Made by a program: the position numbers and the translations under genes. Below are positions 9,030 to 17,917 of a stretch of DNA of 36,361 nucleotides, piece by piece. Within the stretch, counting starts at the first letter, position 1; every line of letters begins with the position of its first letter. The stretch spans positions 1 to 36,361 of the forward strand of contig JAAETN010000475.1 in the NCBI GenBank assembly GCA_024228355.1. Direction: 5' to 3'. Below the pieces are notes generated by a model. The model was not told the DNA's origin and ran no database searches. It saw only the letters and a list, made by a program, of their open reading frames with translations. The stretch is from Maribacter sp. Its GTDB lineage: Bacteria; Bacteroidota; Bacteroidia; Flavobacteriales; Flavobacteriaceae.

Positions 9030-10577
9030 TTATTGATCCTCGTCAGGACCTTCTTGTTCCGTTGTTTCTGGAATCTCAAATAAATCAATATAGGCCTTAC
9101 CAATCGCATCGATTAATTTAGATGTGGTCAAGGCTTGGTAACCTGTATTCTCAATCGCCATATCCCCTGCCTTTCCATGCAGGTACACTCCAAATAAGAC
9201 TGCGTTTAATATATCGTAGCCTTGAGCTATCAATCCTGTTATTATTCCCGTTAGGGCATCACCACTTCCAGCGGTTGCCATTCCAGGATTGCCAGTTGAA
9301 TTGATATAACCTTTGTTATCATAAATGGTTATTGTGTGCGCACCTTTAATAACAAGTATAACATCGTATTTTTTTGAAAACGTCCTTGCCTTCTTCAATT
9401 TATCAAAATCATCCTTCCATTTACCAAGTAATCGCTCTAATTCTTTAGGATGCGGTGTCAGAACCGTTTTTGAAGGTAATTTTTTTAACAGGTCTTTGTT
9501 TTTGGCGAGTAAATTCAATCCATCCGCGTCAATAACCAAAGGTGATTTTACCTTTTCCAAAAATTTGGAAAATGCATTTAAGGTTTCCGTTTCAATGCCA
9601 AGACCAACGCCGATCCCAACTACCGAAGGCAGAATATCATACTCAATATTACTTATATGATTTTCATCACTATCGGTGATGACCATCGCTTCTGGTAAAA
9701 AAGTCTGAAGCGGTAAATAACCACATTTTGGTACATAGGCCGTGACTAAACCGCTACCGGTATTTAAACAAGCCTCTGCAGCGAGGGAAACAGCACCAAT
9801 CTTACCATAACTTCCGCCGATTATCAGGGAATGGCCATAGGTACCTTTATGGGAAAATTTCTCTCTAGGAATATATATGGGTAGCATTTCATTCTTGCCT
9901 ATGAGCTCAAATTCCGCTTCAGTATTCATAAAAAATTCAGGATCTAATCCAATATCCAATACCTCCCATTGATTGCTATAAACACCAGTCTCCGGTAAGA
10001 AAAATGTCAATTTTGGAGTTTGAAAGCTAAGCACATGATTTGCACGGACAACTGCATTTTTGTTTTCTACCGGTTTGTCCATGAATACTCCAGAGGGTAT
10101 ATCAACTGCTAGAATAAAAGCATCGGATTTATTCAAATATTGCATTAATTTGGCGACCCATTCATCAGGTGTTCGGTTCAGTCCGATACCGAATATTGCA
10201 TCAACAATAATATCATCGCGACCAATCTCAGGAAATTCAGCACCACACTCCATAAAATGTGGCCATATTTTGCGGTCTTTTAATCTGTCTAGATTGATTA
10301 AAAAATCCTTTGAACGCTTATCGCTATAATTGACAACATTCACTTCAATATTATAACCATGTTCCTTTAAATGCCTCGCCAATGCCATTCCGTCCCCACC
10401 ATTATTGCCGATACCACAGAACAAATGGATTTTCACTTGAGCACCTTGCATGCGTAAATGAAGCCAATTGAATATTTGTTTGGCAGCACGTTCCATGAGG
10501 TCATTACTCGAAATTTGCTGTTTTTCAATTGTGAATTTATCAGCAGCATATATCTGCTCAGCCGTAAAAAATTTCAT
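9030..10577 (-). CDS. nnr: Bifunctional NAD(P)HX epimerase / ADP- or ATP-dependent NAD(P)HX dehydratase
   Basis: Repairs hydrated NADH and NADPH. The N-terminal YjeF/NnrE domain (about 1-215) epimerises R- and S-NAD(P)HX; it shows GNNGGDGMALARHL near residue 60 and the conserved VDAIFG and VDIPSG segments. The C-terminal NnrD domain (about 225-500), of the ribokinase-like fold, shows HKGTYGHSLIIGGS, TPHPKE and GNPGMATAGSGDALTG, the latter being the ATP-binding and catalytic-base region. Full length at 515 residues, with a clean ATG start. The tail is acidic (TTEQEGPDEDQ). It diverges from the thr operon across 268 bp, where a palindromic -7 box could serve both directions. Confidence 0.95.
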   Translation of the reverse strand: MKFFTAEQIYAADKFTIEKQQISSNDLMERAAKQIFNWLHLRMQGAQVKIHLFCGIGNNGGDGMALARHLKEHGYNIEVNVVNYSDKRSKDFLINLDRLKDRKIWPHFMECGAEFPEIGRDDIIVDAIFGIGLNRTPDEWVAKLMQYLNKSDAFILAVDIPSGVFMDKPVENKNAVVRANHVLSFQTPKLTFFLPETGVYSNQWEVLDIGLDPEFFMNTEAEFELIGKNEMLPIYIPREKFSHKGTYGHSLIIGGSYGKIGAVSLAAEACLNTGSGLVTAYVPKCGYLPLQTFLPEAMVITDSDENHISNIEYDILPSVVGIGVGLGIETETLNAFSKFLEKVKSPLVIDADGLNLLAKNKDLLKKLPSKTVLTPHPKELERLLGKWKDDFDKLKKARTFSKKYDVILVIKGAHTITIYDNKGYINSTGNPGMATAGSGDALTGIITGLIAQGYDILNAVLFGVYLHGKAGDMAIENTGYQALTTSKLIDAIGKAYIDLFEIPETTEQEGPDEDQ

Positions 10578-10630
10578 TCAGTAAGAATTTTTGGTAAATT
10601 TTGCCGATTCCGTAAAAATCATAGGAATCA

Positions 10631-10661
10631 TTTGATTAGCAAGCCAAAAGTACTACTTTTG
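10631..10661 (+). promoter_or_regulatory. Promoter of the threonine operon
   Basis: TTTG (10631-10634), a 19-bp spacer and TACTTTTG (10654-10661): an exact match to the Bacteroidota sigma-A consensus TTTG/TAnnTTTG. With the roughly 5-nt offset seen at rnpB, RNA would start near 10666, only about 12 nt before the leader ORF at 10678 and about 180 nt before thrA. Confidence 0.75.
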
Positions 10662-10662
10662 G
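10644..10662. promoter_or_regulatory. Perfect 19-bp palindrome overlapping divergent -7 boxes
   Basis: CCAAAAGTA-C-TACTTTTGG: two 9-bp arms around a single central C. Because of the symmetry, TACTTTTG is present on both strands, giving a -7 box toward thrA (with TTTG at N19) and one toward nnr (with CGAA, read as TTCG, at N19). It could also be an operator; symmetry is seen, function is inferred. Confidence 0.6.
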
Positions 10663-10677
10663 TCCTTACAACGAAGT

Positions 10678-10770
10678 ATGCTTTTCAACAATTTGGACAT
10701 AGCAACCTTATTTTCTCCATTAACCAATGGACGCAATACTACGATTACCCATACAACCCCTTTGGGGTAA
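10678..10770 (+). CDS. Threonine-rich leader peptide of the thr operon (candidate attenuator)
   Basis: A 30-codon ORF, too short for the ORF track, between the thr promoter and thrA. It encodes MLFNNLDIATLFSPLTNG followed by RNTTITHTTPLG and a TAA stop. Seven of 30 codons are Thr, five of them within seven codons (ACT ACG ATT ACC CAT ACA ACC) together with one Ile, the two end products whose supply a threonine operon would sense. The ATG lies about 12 nt after the predicted RNA start. The stop codon sits in a small hairpin ACCCC-TTT-GGGGT (10756-10768). This is the layout of ribosome-mediated attenuation as in enteric thrL, but no sequence similarity to thrL is claimed. No classical hairpin plus U-run terminator was found before thrA. 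Confidence 0.6.
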   Translation: MLFNNLDIATLFSPLTNGRNTTITHTTPLG

Positions 10771-10841
10771 CAAATTACATATAATCCTTCCGTATTTGCG
10801 ATTTTTCGCACCCAAATATTCAGTACTAGATAATCAATTTG
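10745..10841 (+). promoter_or_regulatory. Competing base-pairing segments in the thr leader RNA
   Basis: Mutually exclusive pairings can be drawn: TTACCC (10745-10750) with GGGTAA (10765-10770); ACCCC with GGGGT (10756-10768); TTTGGG (10761-10766) with CCCAAA (10811-10816). A further helix CAAATT (10771-10776) with AATTTG (10836-10841) would close just upstream of the thrA ATG, and TGCGA/TCGCA (10797-10810) forms a small hairpin between. The helices are short, so a real switch is unproven. Confidence 0.35.
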
Positions 10842-10845
10842 TAAA

Positions 10846-13290
10846 ATGAAAGTTTTAAAATTCGGAGGCACATCGGTCTCCAATGCCCAAAATATAACCT
10901 TAGTAAAAGATATTGTTTCCAAGATCGAAAGCGACAAGGCCGTAGTTGTGGTTTCTGCTATGGGTGGAGTTACCGATTTATTATTGAATACAGCAAGCTT
11001 GGCAGCCCTACAGGATGATACCTATAAGCCATTTCTCAAAGAAATTGAGGATAGACATCTAAAAACCATCAAAGAACTTATTTCAATCAAAATCCAAAGT
11101 AGGGTTCTAAGTAAGGTTAAAAGTGAGCTCAATACTTTGGAAACCCTTTTGGAAGGTGCATTCCTGATAGGTGAAATCACACCCAAACTTTCAGACAAAA
11201 TAGTGAGTTATGGCGAACTCTTATCATCATACATAATTGGGGAGTTCTTTGCTGAGGCAGGTCTTGACGTTGCTCACATAGACAGTCGAGAACTCATTAA
11301 AACCGATGATTTTAATGGGAAGGCAGCGGTGAACTTTGAGTTGACCAACCAGCTATGTGCAGAGTATGTCGCAAAAACTCCTCATAGGATTATTGTTCTT
11401 GCCGGCTTTATAGCATCGACTGTAAATGGGGATTCAACAACTTTAGGACGTGGCGGTTCTGATTATACTGCGGCCATAGTTGCAGCGGCCATAAATGCTG
11501 ATTTACTGGAAATTTGGACCGATGTCAGCGGAATGTACACTGCAAATCCCAAATTGGTAAAACAGGCAAAGGCAATTCAACACATTTCATATGAGGAGGC
11601 GATGGAACTTTCCCATTTTGGGGCTAAAGTATTATATCCCCCAACCATTCAACCCGTACTTGCCAAAGGAATTTCAATCCAAATAAAAAATACTTTTGAA
11701 CCTGATAATCCTGGGACTATAATCACTAAAAATAAAAACGAGAAAGGAAAAACTGTTAGGGGGATTACCCATGTGTCGAACATAGCCCTACTCTCATTGG
11801 AAGGCCCAGGTATGGTAGGTATTCCTGGAATATCCAAACGTTTCTTCGAGGTGCTTTCACAAGCCAATATCAGTGTAGTGCTCATTACTCAGGCTTCTTC
11901 TGAACATTCTATTTGTGTGGGTATTTCTGCCAACGACATCACTGAGGCCGAACAAACCGTTAACACCACATTTGCTTATGAAATCAGCAGAGGAAAAATT
12001 AATCCGGTTTTGGTTGAGACCGGGTTGGCGATTATTGCATTGGTCGGGGATAATATGAAAAGCCATCAGGGCCTTAGCGGTAAAATGTTCAGCACTTTAG
12101 GAAGGAACAACGTGAATATTAGGGCCATAGCCCAAGGAGCCTCAGAGCGTAATATTTCGGCGGTCATCAACAAGGAAGATGTAAAGAAAGCCTTGAATTC
12201 GCTTCATGAGGAGTTTTTTGAGGAGAATATAAAACAATTGAATCTCTTTGTCATGGGAGTTGGTAATGTCGGAGGCAAATTCCTGAATCAAATAAAACAA
12301 CAGCAAAAATTCTTAAAGGAAAATTTAAAACTCAATCCTCGGGTTATCGGGATATCCAATTCAAGGACCATGATATTCGATGAAGACGGAATTTCCTTAA
12401 AAAACTGGGAAACTCGCTTATCGGAAGGAGAGCAGGCTAACAAGTCCAAATTCCTTGAAACCGTAAACGCACTAAATTATCGCAATAGCATTTTTGTTGA
12501 CAATACGGCAAGTGAGGAAGTTTCCAATACATACCATTCGTATTTGGGAAATAGTATTTCTGTAGTAACATGCAATAAAATTGCCTGTTCATCAAATTAT
12601 TCAAATTACTTGGAACTAAAGGAGTTAGCAAGGGAATACAATGCACCATTCTTGTTTGAAACCAATGTTGGAGCAGGTTTGCCTATAATTGACACTTTAA
12701 AACATTTGATAGCCTCTGGTGATAAAGTTCAAAAAATACAGGCTGTACTTTCAGGAAGTCTTAATTTTGTCTTTAACAACTTCAATGATAAAACAACGTT
12801 TCACGACGTTGTTAAACAAGCACAGGAAGAAGGGTATACAGAGCCCGACCCAAAAATAGATCTAAGCGGTATTGACGTCATGCGGAAGATTTTGATCCTT
12901 GCCAGGGAAAGTGGGAATCAATTGGAAATCGATGATATCGAGAATAAAGCGTTCTTACCCCAAGAGAGTTTGGACACTACCAACAACAAGGATTTCTTTG
13001 CTTCACTGAAAAAAAATGAAGCATCATTCCAGGAAATGTATAAAAATGCAGTCGCCTCTGATAGCAAATTAAAGTATGTAGCCCAATTTGAAAACGGGAA
13101 GGCCAGTGTTGGTTTACAACAGATTCCTAAAGGGCATGATTTTTATAATCTTGAAGGCAGTGATAATATTGTATTGTTCTTCACTGAACGTTATCCCAAT
13201 CAACCAATGATTATTAAAGGTGCGGGGGCAGGTGCAGATGTTACGGCCTCTGGAATTTTTGCTGACATAATCAGAATAGGTAACTTTTAA
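10846..13290 (+). CDS. thrA: Bifunctional aspartokinase / homoserine dehydrogenase
   Basis: Catalyses the first and third steps from aspartate toward threonine: phosphorylation of aspartate and reduction of aspartate semialdehyde to homoserine. The N-terminal kinase begins MKVLKFGGTSVSNA and has the TTLGRGGSDYTAA motif near residue 200; ACT regulatory repeats follow (about 310-460, VLITQASSEHSICV and NVRAIAQG-like NIRAIAQGASERNISAV). The homoserine dehydrogenase part starts at LFVMGVGNVGGKFL near 467, with the catalytic region ETNVGAGLPI and QEEGYTEPDPKIDLSGIDV further on. Full length at 814. It lies 75 nt after the leader ORF stop and six nt before thrB. Confidence 0.97.
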   Translation: MKVLKFGGTSVSNAQNITLVKDIVSKIESDKAVVVVSAMGGVTDLLLNTASLAALQDDTYKPFLKEIEDRHLKTIKELISIKIQSRVLSKVKSELNTLETLLEGAFLIGEITPKLSDKIVSYGELLSSYIIGEFFAEAGLDVAHIDSRELIKTDDFNGKAAVNFELTNQLCAEYVAKTPHRIIVLAGFIASTVNGDSTTLGRGGSDYTAAIVAAAINADLLEIWTDVSGMYTANPKLVKQAKAIQHISYEEAMELSHFGAKVLYPPTIQPVLAKGISIQIKNTFEPDNPGTIITKNKNEKGKTVRGITHVSNIALLSLEGPGMVGIPGISKRFFEVLSQANISVVLITQASSEHSICVGISANDITEAEQTVNTTFAYEISRGKINPVLVETGLAIIALVGDNMKSHQGLSGKMFSTLGRNNVNIRAIAQGASERNISAVINKEDVKKALNSLHEEFFEENIKQLNLFVMGVGNVGGKFLNQIKQQQKFLKENLKLNPRVIGISNSRTMIFDEDGISLKNWETRLSEGEQANKSKFLETVNALNYRNSIFVDNTASEEVSNTYHSYLGNSISVVTCNKIACSSNYSNYLELKELAREYNAPFLFETNVGAGLPIIDTLKHLIASGDKVQKIQAVLSGSLNFVFNNFNDKTTFHDVVKQAQEEGYTEPDPKIDLSGIDVMRKILILARESGNQLEIDDIENKAFLPQESLDTTNNKDFFASLKKNEASFQEMYKNAVASDSKLKYVAQFENGKASVGLQQIPKGHDFYNLEGSDNIVLFFTERYPNQPMIIKGAGAGADVTASGIFADIIRIGNF

Positions 13291-13296
13291 TTAAAG

Positions 13297-14220
13297 ATGG
13301 AAGAAATAAAAATTTTCTGCCCTGCCACCATTGCCAATATCTCATGTGGATTTGATGTACTCGGCGTTGCTTTGGATTCCGTGGGAGATGAAATGGTAAT
13401 TCGGAAGGTACCGAGGAAAGGTATCTATATCACCAAATTAGTTGGCCAGGATTTGCCCTTGGAAACAGAAAGGAATGTTGCTGGAGTTGCTGCTTTGGCC
13501 CTCATGGCAGAAAGCGATTATGAAGGTGGTTTTGAAATTGAGATTTACAAAAAAATAAAGGCCGGCAGTGGAATTGGTAGTAGTGCTGCAAGTTCTGCAG
13601 GAGCAGTTTGGGGAATAAACCAATTACTGATGAAACCTTTCCCAACTTCTAAATTGGTGGAATTTGCCATGGAAGGAGAACGGTTGGCCAGTGGGGTCGC
13701 ACATGCAGATAACGTGGCACCTGCCCTTTTTGGTGGATTTACTTTGGTACGCAGTTATGAACCATTGGATATTATTCCGATCAACAGCCCGTCGAAACTA
13801 TATGCTACGGTAATTCATCCGCAAATAGAGGTAAAAACCTCTGATTCCAGAAAAATCCTAAAAACCAATATTACCTTAAAGGATGGCATAAAACAATGGG
13901 GGAATGTAGGTGGTTTGGTTGCTGGCTTGTTCACCGAAGATTATGATTTAATTGGTCGTTCTTTGATTGACCATATTGTAGAACCCATTCGCTCTATCCT
14001 AATCCCGGGTTTTGATGATGTAAAATCAAAATCTCTGGAAGCTGGGGCATTGGGATGCGGAATTTCAGGTTCGGGTCCATCAATTTTTGCTTTTAGCAAA
14101 GGCGAGGATATTGCCCAGAAAGTAGCGTTAGCTATGTCCAATATCTATAAAAATATTGAGATTGATTATGATGTACATGTATCCAAATTCAATACAAAAG
14201 GTATTAAAATATTGAAGTAA
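13297..14220 (+). CDS. thrB: Homoserine kinase
   Basis: Phosphorylates homoserine to O-phosphohomoserine, the substrate of threonine synthase. GHMP-kinase family: N-terminal FCPATIANISCGFDVLG, the ATP-binding GSGIGSSAASSAG near residue 88-100, and the C-terminal GCGISGSGPSIFAF. Length 307 is usual. The ATG is six nt after the thrA stop and the gene ends three nt before thrC, so the three are one operon. Confidence 0.97.
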   Translation: MEEIKIFCPATIANISCGFDVLGVALDSVGDEMVIRKVPRKGIYITKLVGQDLPLETERNVAGVAALALMAESDYEGGFEIEIYKKIKAGSGIGSSAASSAGAVWGINQLLMKPFPTSKLVEFAMEGERLASGVAHADNVAPALFGGFTLVRSYEPLDIIPINSPSKLYATVIHPQIEVKTSDSRKILKTNITLKDGIKQWGNVGGLVAGLFTEDYDLIGRSLIDHIVEPIRSILIPGFDDVKSKSLEAGALGCGISGSGPSIFAFSKGEDIAQKVALAMSNIYKNIEIDYDVHVSKFNTKGIKILK

Positions 14221-14223
14221 CAA

Positions 14224-15522
14224 ATGAATTTTTATAGCTTAAATAAAAAAGCAGCAAACGTAACTTTTAGGGATGCTGTAATAAAAGGAATTGCTCCCGA
14301 CAAAGGGCTTTATTTCCCTGAGAATATTACGCCTTTACCTAATTCTTTTTTTGAGGACATTGAGACGCTCTCAAATACTGAAATCGCATTTGAAGCCATT
14401 CGTCAATTCGTAAATGATGAAATTCCTGATGATAAATTAAAGGAAATTCTCAAAGAAGTTCTGGATTTTGATTTTCCCATTGTTGCGCTTGAAGATAATG
14501 TCGCCACTTTGGAGCTTTTTCATGGTCCTACAATGGCATTCAAGGATGTAGGAGCTCGATTTATGGCACAATGTCTTGGATATTTTTCTAGTAGCACAGA
14601 TGATGAAGTTACAGTATTGGTAGCGACTTCAGGGGATACGGGTGGTGCCGTGGCAAATGGTTTTCTTGGGGTTGACGGCGTAAAAGTGGTCATCCTTTAT
14701 CCTAGTGGTAAGGTCAGTGATATTCAGGAAAGGCAACTTACAACGCTTGGAATGAACATTACCGCTTTGGAGGTTGATGGTACTTTTGATGATTGCCAGA
14801 AAATGGTAAAAACAGCTTTTTTAGATGCGGATTTGCTTGAGAATATGCAGCTTACATCTGCAAATTCAATCAATGTGGCACGTTGGTTACCACAAATGTT
14901 TTATTTCCTATTTGCTTACAAACAGCTAAAATCAATGGGGAAAGAATTGGTCTTTTCTGTCCCTAGTGGCAATTTTGGGAATATCTGTGCTGGCATGGTC
15001 GCACAAAAATTGGGAATGCCTGTGAAACACTTTGTGGCATCAACCAATGTCAATGACACTGTTCCACAATTTATGCAGACTGGAGAATACAAACCTAAAC
15101 CATCCACAGCAACTATTTCAAATGCTATGGACGTAGGTGACCCAAGTAACTTTATACGCATTCGACATCTTTTTAAAAACAATTTTGACGCTTTAAATGA
15201 AAATCTAAGTTCCTTTTCCTTTACTGATGAAGAGACGAGAGAAGCCATACAGCATATTTATGGAATGGCAGGCTATATAGCGGACCCCCATGGAGCTGTT
15301 GGCTATTTGGGATTAAAGGAATACCAAAAAAACCAAACAATTCCGTTTGGTGTATTCTTGGAAACTGCACATCCGGTTAAATTTTTGGATGTCGTCGAGG
15401 AAACCATTGCTACAACTTTAAAAATTCCACCACAGATACGACGGGTAATGGGCAGGAAGAAGAAATCTATTAGAATAGCTGAATACAAAGAGCTTAAAGC
15501 GCACTTATTGAATAATCACTAA
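14224..15522 (+). CDS. thrC: Threonine synthase
   Basis: PLP-dependent conversion of O-phosphohomoserine to threonine. The PLP-binding lysine is in HGPTMAFKDVGARF near residue 107, the phosphate-binding loop in ATSGDTGGAVANGF near 140, and SVPSGNFGN near 245. Length 432 matches the longer, bacterial type with the N-terminal domain starting at MNFYSLNKKAANVTFRDAV. Third gene of the operon; I see no strong terminator in the 103 bp before gcvT. Confidence 0.96.
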   Translation: MNFYSLNKKAANVTFRDAVIKGIAPDKGLYFPENITPLPNSFFEDIETLSNTEIAFEAIRQFVNDEIPDDKLKEILKEVLDFDFPIVALEDNVATLELFHGPTMAFKDVGARFMAQCLGYFSSSTDDEVTVLVATSGDTGGAVANGFLGVDGVKVVILYPSGKVSDIQERQLTTLGMNITALEVDGTFDDCQKMVKTAFLDADLLENMQLTSANSINVARWLPQMFYFLFAYKQLKSMGKELVFSVPSGNFGNICAGMVAQKLGMPVKHFVASTNVNDTVPQFMQTGEYKPKPSTATISNAMDVGDPSNFIRIRHLFKNNFDALNENLSSFSFTDEETREAIQHIYGMAGYIADPHGAVGYLGLKEYQKNQTIPFGVFLETAHPVKFLDVVEETIATTLKIPPQIRRVMGRKKKSIRIAEYKELKAHLLNNH

Positions 15523-15595
15523 GGCCCTATTTCATTACAGTAATTTTTTATTCAAAACAAAAGTTAAGAGAATACGGCAATCTACTTATTTTGAA

Positions 15596-15603
15596 TAAAT
15601 TTG
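15596..15603 (+). promoter_or_regulatory. -7 box of gcvT
   Basis: TAAATTTG, an exact match to TAnnTTTG, placing the RNA start about 18 nt before the gcvT ATG. No good TTTG is found at the expected distance upstream. Confidence 0.45.
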
Positions 15604-15625
15604 CCCAACTAAAAATTACTGTTTT

Positions 15626-16711
15626 ATGAAGAACACCGCCTTATCCAAAACACACGAAGCCCTTGGAGCTAAAATGGTACCTTTCGCAGGTTACAATATG
15701 CCCGTCTCTTATGATAGTGTAAATATTGAGCATGATGCTGTCAGGAATGGTGTTGGTGTTTTTGATGTTTCACATATGGGAGAATTTTTGATTGAAGGTC
15801 CAAATGCGTTGGAATTGATTCAGAAAGTTACTTCCAATGACGCATCCAAGCTAACTATAGGTAAAGCACAATACAGTTGTTTGCCCAATGAATCAGGGGG
15901 TATAGTTGATGATTTGATTGTTTATAGGGTGAAGGAGGAAACATATCTCTTGGTGGTCAACGCCTCGAATATTGAAAAGGATTGGAATCATATTTCAAAA
16001 TACAACGAGGCAATCAATGCTGAAATGAAAGACATTTCAGAAAATTATTCCTTGTTGGCCATCCAAGGCCCAAAAGCTGTTGAAGCAATGCAAAGCATAA
16101 CTTCCGTGGATTTAAGTGCCATAAAATTCTACAATTTTGTTGTTGGCGATTTTGCGGGTATTGCGCATGTAATTATTTCTGCGACCGGATATACCGGTTC
16201 TGGTGGCTTTGAGATCTATTGCAAGAACAGCGAGGTAAAACAAGTTTGGGACAAGGTCTTTGAAGCCGGAGCTGATTTCGGCATTAAACCTATTGGTTTG
16301 GCGGCTAGGGATACGCTTAGGCTGGAAATGGGATATTGCCTTTATGGCAATGACATTACAGATGAGACCTCGCCATATGAAGCAGGATTAGGTTGGATTA
16401 CAAAATTCACCAAGGATTTTGTTAACAGTGAGGCACTGGCCAGGGAAAAAGAGCATGGTCCAAAACGTAAACTAGTTGCATTTGAGTTGGATGACCGTGG
16501 TATTCCACGTCAAGGTTATGATATTGTGGACGGACAGGGAAAAACTATTGGAGAGGTAACCTCGGGAACTATGTCCCCATCGCTTGGCAAGGGTATAGGT
16601 TTGGGTTATGTGCCCAACATATTTACGGATATAGGTAGTAAAATCAATATTCAAATTAGGAAGAATGCCGTTGCGGCCACTGTTGTAAAACTACCATTTT
16701 ACAAAGGCTAG
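15626..16711 (+). CDS. gcvT: Glycine cleavage system T protein (aminomethyltransferase)
   Basis: Transfers the methylene group from the aminomethyl-lipoyl H protein to tetrahydrofolate, releasing ammonia. Family marks are the start [30 protein letters not shown] near residue 47, LLAIQGPKA near 142, [13 protein letters not shown] near 187, and the [18 protein letters not shown] segment near 230-245 that holds folate-binding residues. Length 361 is standard. The other glycine cleavage genes (gcvH, gcvP) are not nearby. Its own -7 box lies upstream; the next gene follows after 28 bp. Confidence 0.96.
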   Translation: MKNTALSKTHEALGAKMVPFAGYNMPVSYDSVNIEHDAVRNGVGVFDVSHMGEFLIEGPNALELIQKVTSNDASKLTIGKAQYSCLPNESGGIVDDLIVYRVKEETYLLVVNASNIEKDWNHISKYNEAINAEMKDISENYSLLAIQGPKAVEAMQSITSVDLSAIKFYNFVVGDFAGIAHVIISATGYTGSGGFEIYCKNSEVKQVWDKVFEAGADFGIKPIGLAARDTLRLEMGYCLYGNDITDETSPYEAGLGWITKFTKDFVNSEALAREKEHGPKRKLVAFELDDRGIPRQGYDIVDGQGKTIGEVTSGTMSPSLGKGIGLGYVPNIFTDIGSKINIQIRKNAVAATVVKLPFYKG

Positions 16712-16739
16712 TTCGTAACCAAATAAGCTTTGTTGATTA

Positions 16740-17567
16740 ATGGAGGAAGGAGGTAAAAAGATATTGATTTTAGGAGGAAGCGGTTTCATCGGCCATGCCA
16801 TTTATAAAGAACTTTGTTCCTATTTCGATACCTACGGTACTTTCAATTCTGCCAGGCGGTCATTCGAGGACAACCAACAATTTTACAAATATGATATGGA
16901 AGAAGATGATATCTTCCAGTTGTTGAAGAAAATCCGTCCTCAGATTATAATTTCTGCACTCCGAGGAAACTTTGCTTCACAAATTCAAGCGCATCAACAT
17001 ATTATTGAATACATATCACAAAATGATTGTAGATTATTTTTTATCTCTTCAGCCAACGTTTTTGACGCCTATAGCAAATATCCTTCTTATGAGAATGACA
17101 AAACCCTTTCAGAAAGCGTATATGGCCGATTCAAAATCAAGGTTGAGAATATGTTATTGCGTCTACCAAAGGTAAAATCAGCTATTTTGAGGGTTCCCAT
17201 GGTGTTTGGCAATTCATCGCCAAGAATCAAGGAAATCAAGAACCTTATTTTGAACAATGAACCTATTGAAGTCTTTCCCAACCTCATCATGAACGTAACA
17301 CATGACGATAAATTAACGCAACAAATCCATTATCTGATCAACCAAGACAAAAGCGGTATATTCCATTTAGGAAGTAAAGACTTGGTACATCATGATGAAT
17401 TCATAAAAGAGGTGGTAGATCGTATTGGCAAGTTTAATCCCATTTTTAAAAGGGTATATACCTCTAATGACGATCGTTATCTTGCGGTGCTTGCAAAGTC
17501 CAATAAACTTCCGAAAAACCTTCAAATGACTTATCAGGAAATCATAAACCATCATATTTTGATTTGA
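16740..17567 (+). CDS. NAD(P)-dependent sugar-nucleotide reductase/epimerase-like protein (RmlD/SDR type)
   Basis: Extended short-chain dehydrogenase, 275 residues. The N-terminal nucleotide-binding motif is GGSGFIG (about residues 11-17), a strand ending ISALRGN fits the conserved second segment, and the catalytic YxxxK appears as YGRFK near residue 129, preceded by FISSANVFD for the Ser. The organisation resembles dTDP-4-dehydrorhamnose reductases (RmlD) and related NDP-sugar reductases, but there are no neighbouring rml genes to support a rhamnose role and the C-terminal substrate domain looks short. Likely co-transcribed with gcvT, 28 bp upstream. The substrate is unknown. Confidence 0.8.
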   Translation: MEEGGKKILILGGSGFIGHAIYKELCSYFDTYGTFNSARRSFEDNQQFYKYDMEEDDIFQLLKKIRPQIIISALRGNFASQIQAHQHIIEYISQNDCRLFFISSANVFDAYSKYPSYENDKTLSESVYGRFKIKVENMLLRLPKVKSAILRVPMVFGNSSPRIKEIKNLILNNEPIEVFPNLIMNVTHDDKLTQQIHYLINQDKSGIFHLGSKDLVHHDEFIKEVVDRIGKFNPIFKRVYTSNDDRYLAVLAKSNKLPKNLQMTYQEIINHHILI

Positions 17568-17596
17568 TTTGATTTATCACAAGTATTTTGCTTTTA

Positions 17597-17604
17597 TACC
17601 TTTG
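17597..17604 (+). promoter_or_regulatory. -7 box of the pterin dehydratase gene
   Basis: TACCTTTG matches TAnnTTTG exactly, with TTTA 20 bp upstream as a near -33 element. RNA would start near 17609, downstream of the start used in the ORF track, so translation should begin at the ATG at 17620. Confidence 0.5.
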
Positions 17605-17619
17605 CACAAAACAGTGATT

Positions 17620-17907
17620 ATGAAAAAATTGAATGAAGAGGAATTGCTACTTCAGTTACAAAAACTAAAAGGTTGGGAGTATATTGACGGAGCTATTGAA
17701 ACTACCTTCGAATTTAAAAACTTCAAGGAAACTTTTTCGATCATGACACGGATTGCCTTTGAATGTGAAGCACAAAATCACCATCCCGATTGGAGCAATG
17801 TGTATAACACTCTAAATATTCGATTAAATACACATGATGCAGGAGGTGTTACCGAAAAGGATTTCAAATTGGCCGAAAGCATTGAGGAAATAATTGAAAG
17901 TGAATGA
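17620..17907 (+). CDS. 4a-hydroxytetrahydrobiopterin dehydratase (pterin-4a-carbinolamine dehydratase)
   Basis: Dehydrates 4a-hydroxytetrahydrobiopterin, regenerating the pterin cofactor of aromatic amino acid hydroxylases; also reported as a moonlighting or Moco-related protein in bacteria. The family signature is intact in ECEAQNHHPDWSNVYN followed by LNTHDAGGVTEKD. I chose the ATG at 17620 (95 residues) rather than the upstream start: it is the usual length, and the extra 17 codons of the longer ORF cover a -7 promoter box. No phenylalanine hydroxylase gene is in the window. Confidence 0.93.
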   Translation: MKKLNEEELLLQLQKLKGWEYIDGAIETTFEFKNFKETFSIMTRIAFECEAQNHHPDWSNVYNTLNIRLNTHDAGGVTEKDFKLAESIEEIIESE

Positions 17908-17917
17908 AAATAGTTTA

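Noticed and set aside
10458-10784. 108-codon plus-strand ORF across the nnr start and the thr leader
   Set aside because: It crosses the thr promoter and overlaps nnr on the other strand; the leader ORF in another frame explains the region better.
15523-15625. Terminator after thrC at ATTACAGTAATTTTTT
   Set aside because: The arms ATTAC and GTAAT leave a one-base loop, so no stable hairpin can form.
17569-17619. N-terminal extension of the pterin dehydratase
   Set aside because: The extra codons cover an exact -7 box, and the family starts close to the internal ATG at 17620.
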